This document shows positions 24,712-34,849 of a stretch of 64,000 bases of DNA, one piece after another. The DNA comes from Polydactylus sextarius (lineage: Eukaryota > Chordata > Actinopteri > Polynemidae): the NCBI GenBank assembly GCA_016801845.1, contig CM028919.1:1470001-1534000 (forward strand), given 5' to 3'. Made by a program: the position numbers and the translations under genes. Position 1 is the stretch's first letter; the number at the start of each line of letters is the position of its first letter. The notes under the pieces are model-generated. The model saw only the letters and a list, made by a program, of their open reading frames with translations. It was not told the origin of the DNA and ran no database searches.

Positions 24712-25335
24712 ATGGATTGATGGAGGAAGCTGTAGTAGTACGAGCAGTAGTACGTATGTGTTCATTAACAGAGGGGCCACGCTGTAGCAGCAACACGTCC
24801 TGAATTCTGAATTTACACAATCACTTTCTGTTTTCTGATTCAGACAGCTGGTGGACTGCACTCACAATTTTTAGCTCACTTCTACCCATCGTGGAAGCAG
24901 AATATCCACAATCAAAAATTAACGTGAAGGCAAACTGTCTGACAGCCTCTGGACCAGAGATTCCTGTCGATAACATGAGTGAAATAAGAGCAGACTCCTG
25001 CTCTGGATCCATTTAGACCTTCATGAGTTCACATTTAGTCTAGCCTCATTTGAAGCTTTGGTCCACTGCAGAGTGGTGCATTACAGCCGAGTCTGTTTTT
25101 CTTTGGCATTAGAGTGTCTGCCAGTAGAAGATGAAAGGTTAACTCAAGCATATGGATCTGCTATTAAAGCCTCTTCCAAACAAACACACACATGCATCTG
25201 CACATGCACATGCATCCCCTCATTAAAACTTTGACTAGAAAATCTGGGAGGGAAGTGTTAATCAGATGTTTAATTACCATCCCCCCAACACTCTGAATTT
25301 ATTGAAGTAGTTGAGTGCTGGTGTTTTTCATTCTG
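24712..25335. other. Spacer, no gene
   Basis: No recognised element. Short CATGCACA words near 25190-25215. Confidence 0.55.
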
Positions 25336-25336
25336 A

Positions 25337-25338
<2 letters not shown>

Positions 25339-25386
<48 letters not shown>
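25339..25386. repeat. (GT)n microsatellite
   Basis: About 24 uninterrupted GT units. Confidence 0.97.
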
Positions 25387-25389
<3 letters not shown>

Positions 25390-25479
25390 GGGGTGGGGTG
25401 TAGTTGAAATGTTAATTATGACCCTGGCAGAAGAACTGAAACACCAAGACTTGGAGTAAAATGGAAGCACAAATACAAA

Positions 25480-25985
25480 GCAGCTGTGGTCTGGAGCTGG
25501 AGCTGGAGCTGAGGCTGACTGGGGCACAAAGGAGATATCCTAATGTAAACCCAGGACTAGAAGGATGGATATGGCCTGGTACTGATGATGACCTGGGACC
25601 TTGATCTAAAGACATTGCAGGGAACAAGACTAAATATGGTTCTGGGACAAAAACAGATAATTGAGAAAACTGAGACTGGAGTCAGAACTACAGACCCTGG
25701 GGACTAATACAGTGAATGTAGCTGAAGCTAGGCCTAAAACTACAGGTTACTGTGGAAGAGGGGTTATAATATGACTGGAATTATAATACTGAGGTTCAAA
25801 CCACAGGCAGGGAAAGGACTGTGACTATGACTAGAATTTGCTAACTGCAGCTTGATTTGAAAGTGGAGTTGGGACAGGGAGTGGGATTAGGGATTAGATT
25901 GAGATTAGTTTAACACATCTGAGGTGAGGGACTATGGCGAAAGGTGAGACTGGGATTAGAACGTCACAGGGATAGGGACTGGATA
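25480..25985. repeat. Decayed G/A-rich tandem array (cryptic minisatellite)
   Basis: Over about 500 bp, words of the form GGGACT, GAGACTGG, GGGATTAG and GGAACT recur every 10-30 bases: GGAGCTGGAGCTGGAGCTGA at 25495-25514, GGGACAAA at 25643, GAGACTGGAG at 25672, GGGGACTAATA at 25699, GGGATTAGGGATTAGATTGA at 25882-25901, GAGACTGGGATTAGAA at 25946 and AGGGATAGGGACTGG at 25969. The spacing is irregular, so the original unit (6-12 bases, GGGACT-like) has been scrambled by mutation. It encodes nothing. Confidence 0.55.
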
Positions 25986-25989
25986 AATG

Positions 25990-26260
25990 TCAGGCTGTAA
26001 ATTATCTTGACATCATGATGTTCTGTGAAATAATCATATTTCATATATAAGAAAAATAACTTTCTGGATGTATTTAATCACAGATTCTAATCATAATGTG
26101 CAATGTGCAAGTATGAGTTAGATTAAATGTGTACAGTGATTCTAACCAGATTACCATAATCCAGATTGTCCAAAACAAGACAAGGGAAGCATGATAAATT
26201 TGTGTTATCACTGAGTGTACTTTACAACTGTGGACCTGCACATGAAACATTTAACATTTT
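25990..26260. other. AT-rich spacer
   Basis: Nothing recognised. Confidence 0.6.
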
Positions 26261-26264
26261 TATT

Positions 26265-26450
26265 GAAATGAGCTCCTGTGTAGCTAAACGTGGCCGAGTT
26301 TCTCTCACAGCTACACATTTAATGAGGACAGAGTGAGATGTTTTGTTCCTAGTTCCCCCATTAGAGGGAACTGGGAGTATTAGTGGGACTCACTAATTCA
26401 CCAAAACAATACATAGTCTAATTACCACTGTATTATTAGACATGGATGTC
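26265..26450. promoter_or_regulatory. Candidate conserved non-coding element
   Basis: Contains TAAACGTGGCCGAG, CACATTTAATGAGGACAG, CCCCCATTAGAGGGAACTGG, GTATTAGTGGGACTCACTAA and GTCTAATTACCACTG. Repeated ATTAG/TAATTA cores sit in a mixed-GC context. The motif ATTAGTGGGACT also occurs in 24318-24332, so the two elements may share a site type. Confidence 0.38.
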
Positions 26451-26860
26451 AAACTCAACGGGGAGGGAAGGAAGTTGGTCCTGGGCCAAGAGAATATTGA
26501 GCACCTTATTTGTTACACAAAACAACCAGCCCTCCGCAGCCCCCCACCACATATTGGATGACATATGAGCTCATTTCCTGTCCATGATTCCCCTCAGATG
26601 TGGGCACGGAGTGTTTCCGTAAGTGCACTTTTGAAAAGAGAGAACAAAACTCCTTAAATTGTGTGCATCAGTGTGCCAGAGGACAGCAGGTTGATAACCA
26701 CTGATCATCACTGTCCCTTCCTTTTTTTTAGGAATACAACTTTCCTCTTCTCTCTGTTTTTCCTCTCTCTGCTCCTCCTCTTCATTCTCCCCTTCCCATC
26801 CTGCCAATCCCCCTCACCCCCACCCCCCTCCTCTTTCTCTTTTTTGATGTGTTTGTCTTC
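26450..26860. other. Spacer ending in a pyrimidine tract
   Basis: 26710-26850 is a long C/T-rich tract (TCTCTGTTTTTCC and CCCCTCACCCCC words). It could serve as a polypyrimidine tract, but no exon follows. The open frames here are low-complexity artefacts. Confidence 0.5.
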
Positions 26861-27060
26861 ACGGCTTCTGAGCGCTCTCTAATTCCATCTGGCCACAACA
26901 GAGAAGGCGGCGCTGTGAGAAAAAGCATTTCCATATGTGCAAATTAGCCCACCCCTCCAACCTCCTCCTCCACGCACACACACACACACACACACACAAG
27001 CTGCACATACCCCTTATATATTGACTGCCAAGGCTGCTAATCGTGATCAAGGGGAGGTTT
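26860..27060. promoter_or_regulatory. Candidate conserved element split by a (CA)n microsatellite
   Basis: 26860-26960 holds GCGCTCTCTAATTCCATCTG, CACAACAGAGAAGGCGGCG and CATATGTGCAAATTAGCC (ATGCAAAT-like octamer variant). A (CA)13 run occupies 26974-26998. 27010-27060 continues with CTTATATATTGACTGCC and GCTAATCGTGATCAAGG. Both halves have the same mixed-GC texture, as if the microsatellite expanded inside one element. Confidence 0.4.
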
Positions 27061-27167
27061 TTGTTGGCTCTGGGTCTGAGTCTGTAAGTTGTCAGGATTT
27101 AATATCTACATCAACAATTGTGACCTAGGGACAATTATCTCAATTAACATTACAGTGATAAACAGAC

Positions 27168-27206
<39 letters not shown>

Positions 27207-27232
27207 GTTCTGTGTGTGTGTGTGCGTGTGCG
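27168..27232. repeat. (ATT)n followed by (TG)n microsatellite
   Basis: About 13 TTA units (27168-27206), then an imperfect TG run. Confidence 0.96.
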
Positions 27233-27244
27233 TATGTACTGATC

Positions 27245-27350
27245 GAGAGCATTATCTTGGATTGAACGGCCTCCACCTGCAGCTTTATTACCTGTGCTCT
27301 GGTTTCTTGTGTAATTTCTTTGGTGAATTAGAACTTCCCCACTCACAGCA
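27245..27350. promoter_or_regulatory. Candidate conserved non-coding element
   Basis: Contains GGCCTCCACCTGCAGCTTTA (E-boxes CACCTG/CAGCTT), TTACCTGTGCTCTGG (second E-box), TTGTGTAATTTC and GGTGAATTAGAAC. Two E-box cores and two homeodomain-like cores within 100 bases. Confidence 0.35.
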
Positions 27351-27359
27351 GGTCTCCAC

Positions 27360-28360
27360 AAAATAAACGTTAGCACTTCATTTTGGTTTTAGAGAAAACA
27401 CAGGACTGAGCAGAGAGACACACACGATGACAATTAAAGCCATCCATCCTTGTGTCTGAGTTGATGTCAATATATTTGCCACTTGCCAGATATATGAATC
27501 AACATGTTCTCATGATGTTAACAGGACATGTAAAATGTAAATGAATGTGTGTATTTTATGTATATGTTTACTTATGTATAATTGTAGGATATCGTAAGCT
27601 GTTTGTTTCTGATTCTTGGCACACAGACATTATGCCAACTATATGTCCATCCACCTCAGGTATGTCTAAGACCCTCCTCCCACACTGCGAATACAGCATG
27701 GTTAATAAAGATGCATGTACAGTAGCACTGTGTCTTTTCTGCTGCCTGTACATCGGTGTCATTCATGACACAAACAACTCCATTTTGTCTTGGTAAAACT
27801 GGGATCATTCAATCAATGCCTGTTTGTACGCAAGTCTGAGACAGCTAACTGAATTGTGATATATTGAGAGATTCCACCTTGAGTGTAAGCAGTCAATACT
27901 GCCATTCCTGAGCGGCCATGCCATTAAAGCCAAGCCTAATAACTCAAGGTGACACTGGAATGTCATATTTGTGTGTATATGTCCGTGTGTAAAGATTTCT
28001 CCTGCATAAGTTCTGTGATTGAAGCCAAACACCTGTCAATTCCTCCGTCTCTGCTCGTCCTTTACGCACACACTTTTCCTGCTGCTGCACAAAGTGATGG
28101 TCACATTCTCAGCGGCAGTCAGACAGAAATGAAGCAGGAGAACAACCTCGACCTCATCTCCTCATTTTGGTAAAACGTTGTATCTACATGGAGCAGCATG
28201 TGTGCTGTATTATGGAGACTACGCTGCTGTGAGTTTATTACTCTCCTCCAAACTCCTGTTTGTCTTTCAGAAGAAGCAACAACAACCTTTTTACAGCAGT
28301 CATTCATTCTACAGGCTCTGGTTTGAGGCCTATTTTAAGGCTGTTATGCTTCTCCAAGCG
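27360..28360. other. Spacer, no gene
   Basis: No recognised repeat or exon. The short open frames on both strands carry no domain. Confidence 0.5.
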
Positions 28361-28369
28361 TGTACTGCG

Positions 28370-28860
28370 CGGCCACGCAGTCGGATCGTCTCAGTTGTGA
28401 AACCTTTCGAGTTCTCTGTCAGCTGGCGGGTGTCAAAGCAATTCACCACCAGAACAGTAGGGAGCAATATGTTTCCTTACGTTACGATTATTGACTGCCG
28501 CTGATAGTTTATTTACCGGCCTTGTTCCTCCACACACAACGAACAATGGAGACCAACAGAAGACATTTGTTGGAATTGGAACTGATCGACATTGAACAAC
28601 AAATCGTTTTAAAGTAAATGAGACAAGAACTAAAAAAGGAGACGGATGTTGTTGTGGAAGGAGTACACCCGCTGTAGCGTGATTCCGGAAATGAGGTAAT
28701 TCTAGCGGACCAATTAGAGCCATGTGCTTCCGTGTGCTTTCCGTTGTTTTCGGCAGATAGTTAAAAAATTGGGGAGGTGCACGTAAAGCAACGACGCTGA
28801 TGACTGTGCGTCGCTGAGTTTCCACGGATACGGACGAGCATAAATTGGGTTTTAGTCTGT
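28370..28860. other. Unexplained CpG-rich segment, possible DNA-transposon remnant
   Basis: CpG dense relative to flanks (GTACTGCGCGGCCACGCAGTC near 28362-28382; GATGACTGTGCGTCGCTGAG and CCACGGATACGGACGAGC at its right end). At 28547 an ATG opens a 23-codon reading, with LLELELIDIEQQIVLK, then a stop and a further KR/E-rich stretch. The acidic helix-like start and the CpG-rich edge remind me of PIF/Harbinger-type elements, but I find no matching inverted terminal repeat. Unassigned. Confidence 0.3.
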
Positions 28861-28869
28861 GTTGTTCTC

Positions 28870-29370
28870 TGTTCTCATGTTCTCAGTCAGATCTGAGACT
28901 TCTGTGAACTAACCCAAAGATTTTGAGCCACATATTGGATTTGAATATGTGATCAGTTTTATACAAACAATACGTGATTGAAAATTTGCACCAGCATTTT
29001 CAGACGTCAGTACCCAACTGCTGGCAGTCATTCTAGCAGATCATTCCCTGGCTCTTGATTGGCTAATGTGGACCGTCATGCAGGAGAACATCTTATCTCT
29101 ACAAACGCTTTGTCACTTCATCGTTGGTTGTGTTGTCTGTAGCGTTCTGATATATGATAAAATTCTGTTCACATGATAAATATTGATGATGGATGAACAA
29201 AGGCTGTCTGTCCATATTAGATTTCATGACAGTGGATGAAGTGGGAATGAATCATATCTTTTACTATCTGTTTGTGAAGCTTTGAGATCAAATTATTTTG
29301 TATCTGTACAGTCAGCCACAATTCTGTCCTAGAAGAATTATAATGATAATAGCAAGAACACTGCTGCTCC
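28870..29370. other. Spacer, no gene
   Basis: AT-rich. Nothing recognised. Confidence 0.55.
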
Positions 29371-29374
29371 AACT

Positions 29375-29545
29375 GCAAATAGTCCTGTCTTCAAACCCGG
29401 ACACCTCAGGTGAACTCCTTTCAATACCTTGGGTTGGACTGTAAACTGACAAATCAACAGCTCCACCATAAAAGTACAACACTTGTCTTACTGCTGAGTC
29501 TGCACCAATCTGCCTGCCAATCTCCCATTCCATCAAAAAGATAAA
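29375..29545 (-). mobile_element. LINE ORF2 fragment, region between reverse transcriptase and C-terminal end
   Basis: On the minus strand 29474-29536 reads MEWEIGRQIGADSAVRQVLY, which resembles the (E)xEIDRRIGAASAVMR-LY segment of a common teleost non-LTR retrotransposon, located downstream of the reverse-transcriptase domain. The rest of the open frame loses similarity. It is a 5'- and 3'-truncated fossil. Two further pieces, from the C-terminal end of what I take to be the same protein, lie at 35965-36345 and 50785-51015. Confidence 0.5.
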
Positions 29546-29599
29546 TGCTGTTTTCCTAAAGTGTGTTTCATCTTTGTGATATAATCATTCAGACTGAAT

Positions 29600-29830
29600 G
29601 AATAGCTCACCCTCCCTCTGTGCCAGGTAGAACCAGCTCAGTAGGCTTTTGCCAAGGCAGAGTGGCCCAGCAGTGCCAGCACCGGCCTCACTGGGCAGAG
29701 TTCAGACAGCTGGCAGAGATGTTCTCCTAGCAGTGGCAGCTATCCACTTGACCTAAGCATGTTCAAGCAGAGAAGATCACAAGATTGAGGCAGTCATCAA
29801 TTACAAGGCCATGAGGCAGCTGTCATGGGT
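29600..29830. promoter_or_regulatory. Candidate conserved non-coding element
   Basis: Contains TTTTGCCAAGGCAGAGTGGC (NFI-like TTGCCAAGGCA palindrome), CCCAGCAGTGCCAGCACCGG, and 29790-29830 with GGCAGTCATCAATTACAAGG and GAGGCAGCTGTCATGGG (E-box CAGCTG next to MEIS-like TGTCA). Motif-rich and GC-moderate. Confidence 0.38.
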
Positions 29831-29989
29831 GGGGGGGGTGCAGCAGGGACAGAGACACAGGACATCAGCTCCAAACAATGTCTGAGAGCTGGCTTGAAGG
29901 GGCTTTGTGTGAGCAAAATGTTTGTGTTCATCAATATGCGTGTGAGTGTTTATGAATGTGTGTGTGTAACAAGCAGCACTGCTGAAAGC

Positions 29990-30145
29990 GAGGGATAAAA
30001 AAGCCTCGAGGGGCCGGGGGGAAATCTTGGGCCCCCACGACCCCTCCTGTGGCTTGGGCCCAGCTGTGATGTACTGGGCATCTGCCAGCTAGAGGACAGA
30101 TCTGTCCCCAGCCACACGCACACACAAACACACACACACACACAC
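29990..30145. promoter_or_regulatory. GC-rich patch with (CA)n edge
   Basis: 30000-30110 is GC-rich (CCTCGAGGGGCCGGGGGG, GGGCCCCCACGACCCC). A (CA)n run follows at about 30122-30145. May belong to the element at 29600-29830 or be independent. No coding support. Confidence 0.25.
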
Positions 30146-30149
30146 GAAT

Positions 30150-31115
30150 GAGGCTCACACAAAGTTAAAAAGACACTCATACTACAGATGAACATGTGCA
30201 CCCATGTGACTGACACACACACAGATCATTTGCAGTGATCTATCTGTTTATTTTGTTTTTCGTGGGGCCATATCCTCTCTGAGTGTGATAGAGGGCAGTT
30301 GTGGTCTGAGGAAAATCCTCTCAGTGCATCTCTCTGAAGGAGAAAAATCAAATCAAATAAAAATCCTTTGTTTCCCTCCAACAACAAACCCAGGAGCCAT
30401 ACTCAACAATCACTCACTCCAATGGCTCACACAATTGCCAAAGCGATAACATCCTGGGAAAAAAGAAAGAGAGGGTGACTGCATAAAATATTTCCCTATA
30501 ATGTGAGACAACAGGAGCATTTTAGCAGGAGTTTGGTTTGTGGGTATTTTAACAAAGTCCGTACCTGGACACATTGTTTTTATCACTGATAATATTTCAT
30601 CATTTTCACTGAAAGACCCCAGTACTTTAAACTGCCTTGTCTTTGACTGATGTTAAACTTTCTTGACTTTTAGGAGAATGGTAAATACAAATGGAAAAAT
30701 ACACACACATAAAAAAAAGAAGAAGAAGAGGAGATACATGATTTTTCAGGTCTGAATAGTGTCCACAGCTCCACCTGCCAGGCCTCTCACAAATCTTTAA
30801 CAGTCTCTACCAATCACAGCTCATGGCAGCTCATATGTTTCCTTACAGGGAAAGAACCCAGAGCCAGAGACAATCCAGAGAGCTGGAGTTTGTATGCTGG
30901 ACAGTTGGAGGACACTTGTTCAAGAGATTTTAGTGAATAAATTCAAATGAAAGTGTAACAGTGTCAATGACATGGAGAGAATACAAAGACATGTTCTCAT
31001 CAGTCTCATGGTGGGACAGAGGCCAGTTGAACCATTTTGGCTTTGTCATGGAGGGGATGAAATGCTGGAACAGGAAAAGGGACAAACACAGTCTTGTGAA
31101 GGCCATGTAGTGTCT
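30150..31115. other. Spacer, no gene
   Basis: Nothing recognised apart from short AGA-rich runs near 30712-30735. Confidence 0.55.
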
Positions 31116-31116
31116 C

Positions 31117-31119
<3 letters not shown>

Positions 31120-31158
<39 letters not shown>

Positions 31159-31313
31159 CAGTGCTAAAGCTCCTGTTGGATGTTGGATGTGTTGGCGCGT
31201 GGTTCTGTAACCGTGTGTTAAAAGTGACACGCGGTGAAAAGGAACAATCTATCAGCTGAGACACTGCCGCTCTGCTTCACATCGCCTATTGTCTCCTTCC
31301 TGATTTAAATGAA

Positions 31314-31348
<35 letters not shown>
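31120..31348. repeat. Oppositely oriented (GT)n and (CA)n microsatellites
   Basis: (GT)19 at 31120-31157 and (CA)16 at 31317-31348. The two tracts are inverted complements 160 bases apart and could pair as a stem. Confidence 0.95.
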
Positions 31349-31349
<1 letters not shown>

Positions 31350-31350
<1 letters not shown>

Positions 31351-32685
31351 CAGTGTCATTTAAATGTGCTGTATAAAGACAGATGATGGAAATAAATAAG
31401 AGGAGGGAGAGAGAGATCCAGACCAGTACCTCTCTGTCTCTCTCTCACTGAGTCTTTGTCCGTCTATCTTACAGACAAGTGTTCTCAGTCAAAACCAGAC
31501 CAGACCAGCATAGAAGGAAGACACATATTTCAAGCTCCTGTTTAGCTAGTTTAGAGTATTTGATCAAAGCAACATAAAACAGTAGGAAGAGAGAAGATTG
31601 ATCGACTATCTCAGGTTAATATTTTTGCTATGATCCTATAGTCTGATCAGCTGTGTCACAGTTACTACATGTGTGTTACACTTTAGATACTCTCAACCAA
31701 TCACTCACAACAGTCAAAACGAACCACCAAAGATTTAATTTTCTACCTGTAAATTACAGGCTGCACATGGTAGACAGATGATTTGCTGCTCATCTTACAT
31801 GTTTGGATACAGAGCAGCTCATCGTTGTGTTTTTAAATTTATGGAACAGACGCATCATCGGTGTCAATGCAGTGTCAAAACAGAGGACACAGAAAAGTCA
31901 CAATTATAGTCACATTGCAATTGTCTTTTCATTTACAAATGCTATATGGCAGTGTGTGATTTGAGACAACACTACTTTGCTGAAATAAACACATTACAAC
32001 TGTGGGTACGCTGGAAGAATCTCATTTGAGATGCAGCAGTTGTTTTCTGGAAGATATTTTTGGAATCACCTGATCTGTGAGTTTAAATCTGCCATTCAGT
32101 TTTCTTCTAGTGAGGAGAAATATGAAAATTCATTCTTTTTTTTTTAAAATAAGTTTACTTATGATTTCAGGCCAGTTCAAAAGAAAGAGAAAAAACAGTG
32201 ACCATCTACCATATCAAATATAATTTACTGGGAGTGCAGTTCAAGTAATTAAACCTTATTTCCATGACATGAAACTAAAGTGTTAAATTACCAAGGAAAC
32301 ACTGTGCTTCTATGTTGGGGATTGTTTAGGAAATCATTAAAAAATACTACATGGAAATGTTAAAAGTGTGTGCAAAAAGTGTTTCAATGTTGTTTGCCTA
32401 GTTTTTATTTCAGAAGTAAAAAATGAAATATTTGTAAGATTTTGTAGCTAGAACTACCTGTCTGTTATTACTTGCATTATAGTGGTCCCACAGATATAGG
32501 TGAGTATGTCTCTTACCTTTGAGGACATGACACAGTCTCACATCAGCCTTGTTACTGTTGGTTAATTAAAACAAATATTACACTGTAAAAAGTGGTGGTT
32601 GAGGGCTTTATGGTGACTGACAGGTTATAATTTAACTTGTATATTTACAACCCAATCAGTGGCAGAGCTTCAACCGCACCAACAC
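31350..32685. other. Spacer, no gene
   Basis: AT-rich. 31400-31450 is a GA/CT-rich stretch. No exon or recognised repeat. Confidence 0.55.
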
Positions 32686-32689
32686 TGGA

Positions 32690-32995
32690 CTCCAACCAAA
32701 CACGATACCGATGTTACCAAGAGCCATGAAGCCGAGCGGGGACGGAGAGAGGATTAGCATTATCACTCCATTTATGTTCTGTTCATAAAGTGCCAGGTCT
32801 GAGAGATAGATGCTGCTCTGCGTGTGAATTAGCACTCAGGTGCTTTTAGCTTCCAGCAACCAGGCTGATTAGAGAAGAGAAGAATAGCAGAGTGGCCTTC
32901 TCTGTTTTTCAGAGTAGAAGGCGTGACCCCTCCTCCCCCTTTGGCATCATTGCTGAAAGGGCACAATGACATGTAAACAGACAGACACATACACA
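32690..32995. promoter_or_regulatory. Candidate conserved non-coding element
   Basis: Contains GAAGCCGAGCGGGGACGG, GAGGATTAGCATTATCACTC, CCATTTATGTTCTGTTCATA, GTGTGAATTAGCACTCAGG, CCAGGCTGATTAGAGAAG and GGGCACAATGACATGTAAAC. A regular series of ATTAG cores over 300 bases, among the stronger candidates. Confidence 0.42.
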
Positions 32996-33016
32996 CCGAA
33001 AGAAGTTGTTTGTGAC

Positions 33017-33042
33017 TGTGTGTGTGTGTGTGTGTGTGTGTG
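33017..33042. repeat. (TG)n microsatellite
   Basis: About 13 TG units, set between two enhancer-like stretches. Confidence 0.95.
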
Positions 33043-33049
33043 TACACAT

Positions 33050-33180
33050 GTGTCTTCCTTTTGGAACATATCTCCCAGTTGTCGCATGAGACGAGCGTTC
33101 GCTGTCACCAAGGATGAAATATTTATAATGAGAGTGATGAGGGGAGGCCCTGAATTATTTACCATGAAGTGAAGGGGGTG
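33050..33180. promoter_or_regulatory. Candidate conserved non-coding element
   Basis: Contains GTCGCATGAGACGAGCG, TGTCACCAAGGATGAAATAT, TTATAATGAGAGTGATGAGG and CCTGAATTATTTACCATG. Likely continuous with 32690-32995, interrupted by the TG tract. Confidence 0.4.
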
Positions 33181-33257
33181 CGGGGTGGGTGGAGGGGGTA
33201 GGGGCAAGATGGCACTAAACAATCTTCACAGTGTGGCATCAGTCTTCGCACACGCTC

Positions 33258-33374
33258 GCACACACACACACACGTGTGCACTTTTCTCTTATACCCGCGG
33301 TAGCAAGTGGACAGTGGTGTTTCCTTCCCACCCCCCTCACATCTCCAGGCTGCAGCAACAAAAACATGTGTTCC

Positions 33375-33406
<32 letters not shown>

Positions 33407-33407
33407 A
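33258..33407. repeat. Inverted (CA)n and (GT)n microsatellite pair
   Basis: (CA)8 at 33258-33273 followed by GTGTGCAC, and (GT)14 at 33379-33407, 105 bases apart and complementary. Confidence 0.92.
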
Positions 33408-33409
33408 AG

Positions 33410-34475
33410 GTCCAATTGTCAGCCTGCATATCCAATGAGATGGCGATGCTCACCACTGTATTTTACATATTCATAGGTATTCGGGTGCCATCAATCCAAA
33501 TGAACAATAGGAGGCAGATCAAGCAAACACTCAGGTCACACACTTCAAACACAAGCTATCACTATTATCATGGTCATGTTCACCACAGTTCATATCGCCG
33601 TGGTTAGCACCAACCCAGACTCTGATTTCCCCAGAGGGCCTGCACATAGCTTGCACTCAGGTGTTTATTTTGTGTATTTAAAGCTGCACTGAACCAGGGT
33701 TTTATGTTAAAACCCAACCACAACATTAAGAGACTTTGTTTGCAAATTTCATTCAGTCATGTTTGTGGTTTCAAACCATATTTACATGCACCATAACCTT
33801 ATTAGTCAGTGGCAGCATCTCCTTGGTGTTGTTTTATCTGGAGGACTTTTAGAGGCCTGATGTCATAAAAGATGTAAAAGCTCATTATCCACAATGAAAT
33901 TACACAAACACTACTTTTTTATCATTATTTGACCACTCATGAAAGTTGCAGCATGTTCCAGTATTTACACTCCTGGAATAATCAGGGGTCTACGTTCCCC
34001 CACACGGTGACTCCCTCAAATAATACAGTCACCACTGAGGTTTTCTTGTGATTTTCAGCTGCAGAGCATAGAACACAACCTCAGATCAAACAGAAACACT
34101 GTTTGGTCAGGGAAACCTATGAGGCTCAGAAAAGTCAGGAGGCATTTCATAATTTAGTCTAAGACAATGACTGGTTTGATTTTTGTTAAATAATTTTCTG
34201 TAAACAAGGATAAACAGGGGATGGATTTTCTCTCATGTGTTCCTCCTGTAGTCAACCCACCCCACACACACAGCTACCAGCCACAGATGGACACTGCACT
34301 TGGCCTCCTCACGTTTTCTCACGTTAAATTGGTCTAGATGAAGTGTACGCTCAGAGACGATGGGCGAGAGCTCTTTGGGGGATCCTGGACCAGGCGATGA
34401 GGCCACCCGGGACTGGTCAGGCTGAGCAGGGGAGAAAAAAGGCAGAGAGACAGCGAGCTGGAGAGAGAGAGGGTG
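33410..34475. other. Spacer, no gene
   Basis: Mixed composition; nothing recognised. 33425-33480 has some CpG. Confidence 0.5.
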
Positions 34476-34479
34476 TAAG

Positions 34480-34840
34480 TGTGTGTGTACGTCCTATTAT
34501 CTGCGCCTCCTCAGCATTTTGTGAAAGAACCAGATGGGGTCCATTCACACCACTCTGAGTTCTGGAGGCTCCCTGCAGCCACTTCTTGTTATCTTTTGTC
34601 ACCAATCAAGTGCCATTTCTCCCCCCCTCCTCCCTCCTCTGCTCATCCCCTTCCTCTCCTCCTCACTCCCTTTTCTTTCTTCTCACCCTCCCTCCCCTCT
34701 GCCTCCATTTGAGGCCGCCAGTGTGCACAGTTGACTTTTGTACTTTTACCTGACAGAATGCCTTATGTCTGGGGATTTTTATTCCATCCCTTCAGCTCCT
34801 GTTCGAAGGAGGGAGTTACTTTTCCTGGATGTAAATATAG
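34480..34840. promoter_or_regulatory. Weak candidate regulatory segments around a pyrimidine tract
   Basis: 34485-34560 (GTCCTATTATCTGCGCC, TTTGTGAAAGAACC) and 34710-34840 (GTTGACTTTTGTACTTTTAC, GTCTGGGGATTTTTATTCC, GTTCGAAGGAGGGAG) have element-like texture. 34620-34700 between them is a C/T-rich low-complexity tract responsible for the long pyrimidine open frames. Confidence 0.25.
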
Positions 34841-34849
34841 AGAAAGCTA

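Noticed and set aside
25882..25901. GGGATTAGGGATTAG resembling interstitial telomere repeats
   Set aside because: Only two units, not TTAGGG in register, and better explained by the surrounding GGGACT/GGGATTAG array.
34479..34734. Pro/Ser/Leu-rich overlapping frames suggesting a proline-rich protein
   Set aside because: A C/T-rich low-complexity tract gives open frames in two phases at once.
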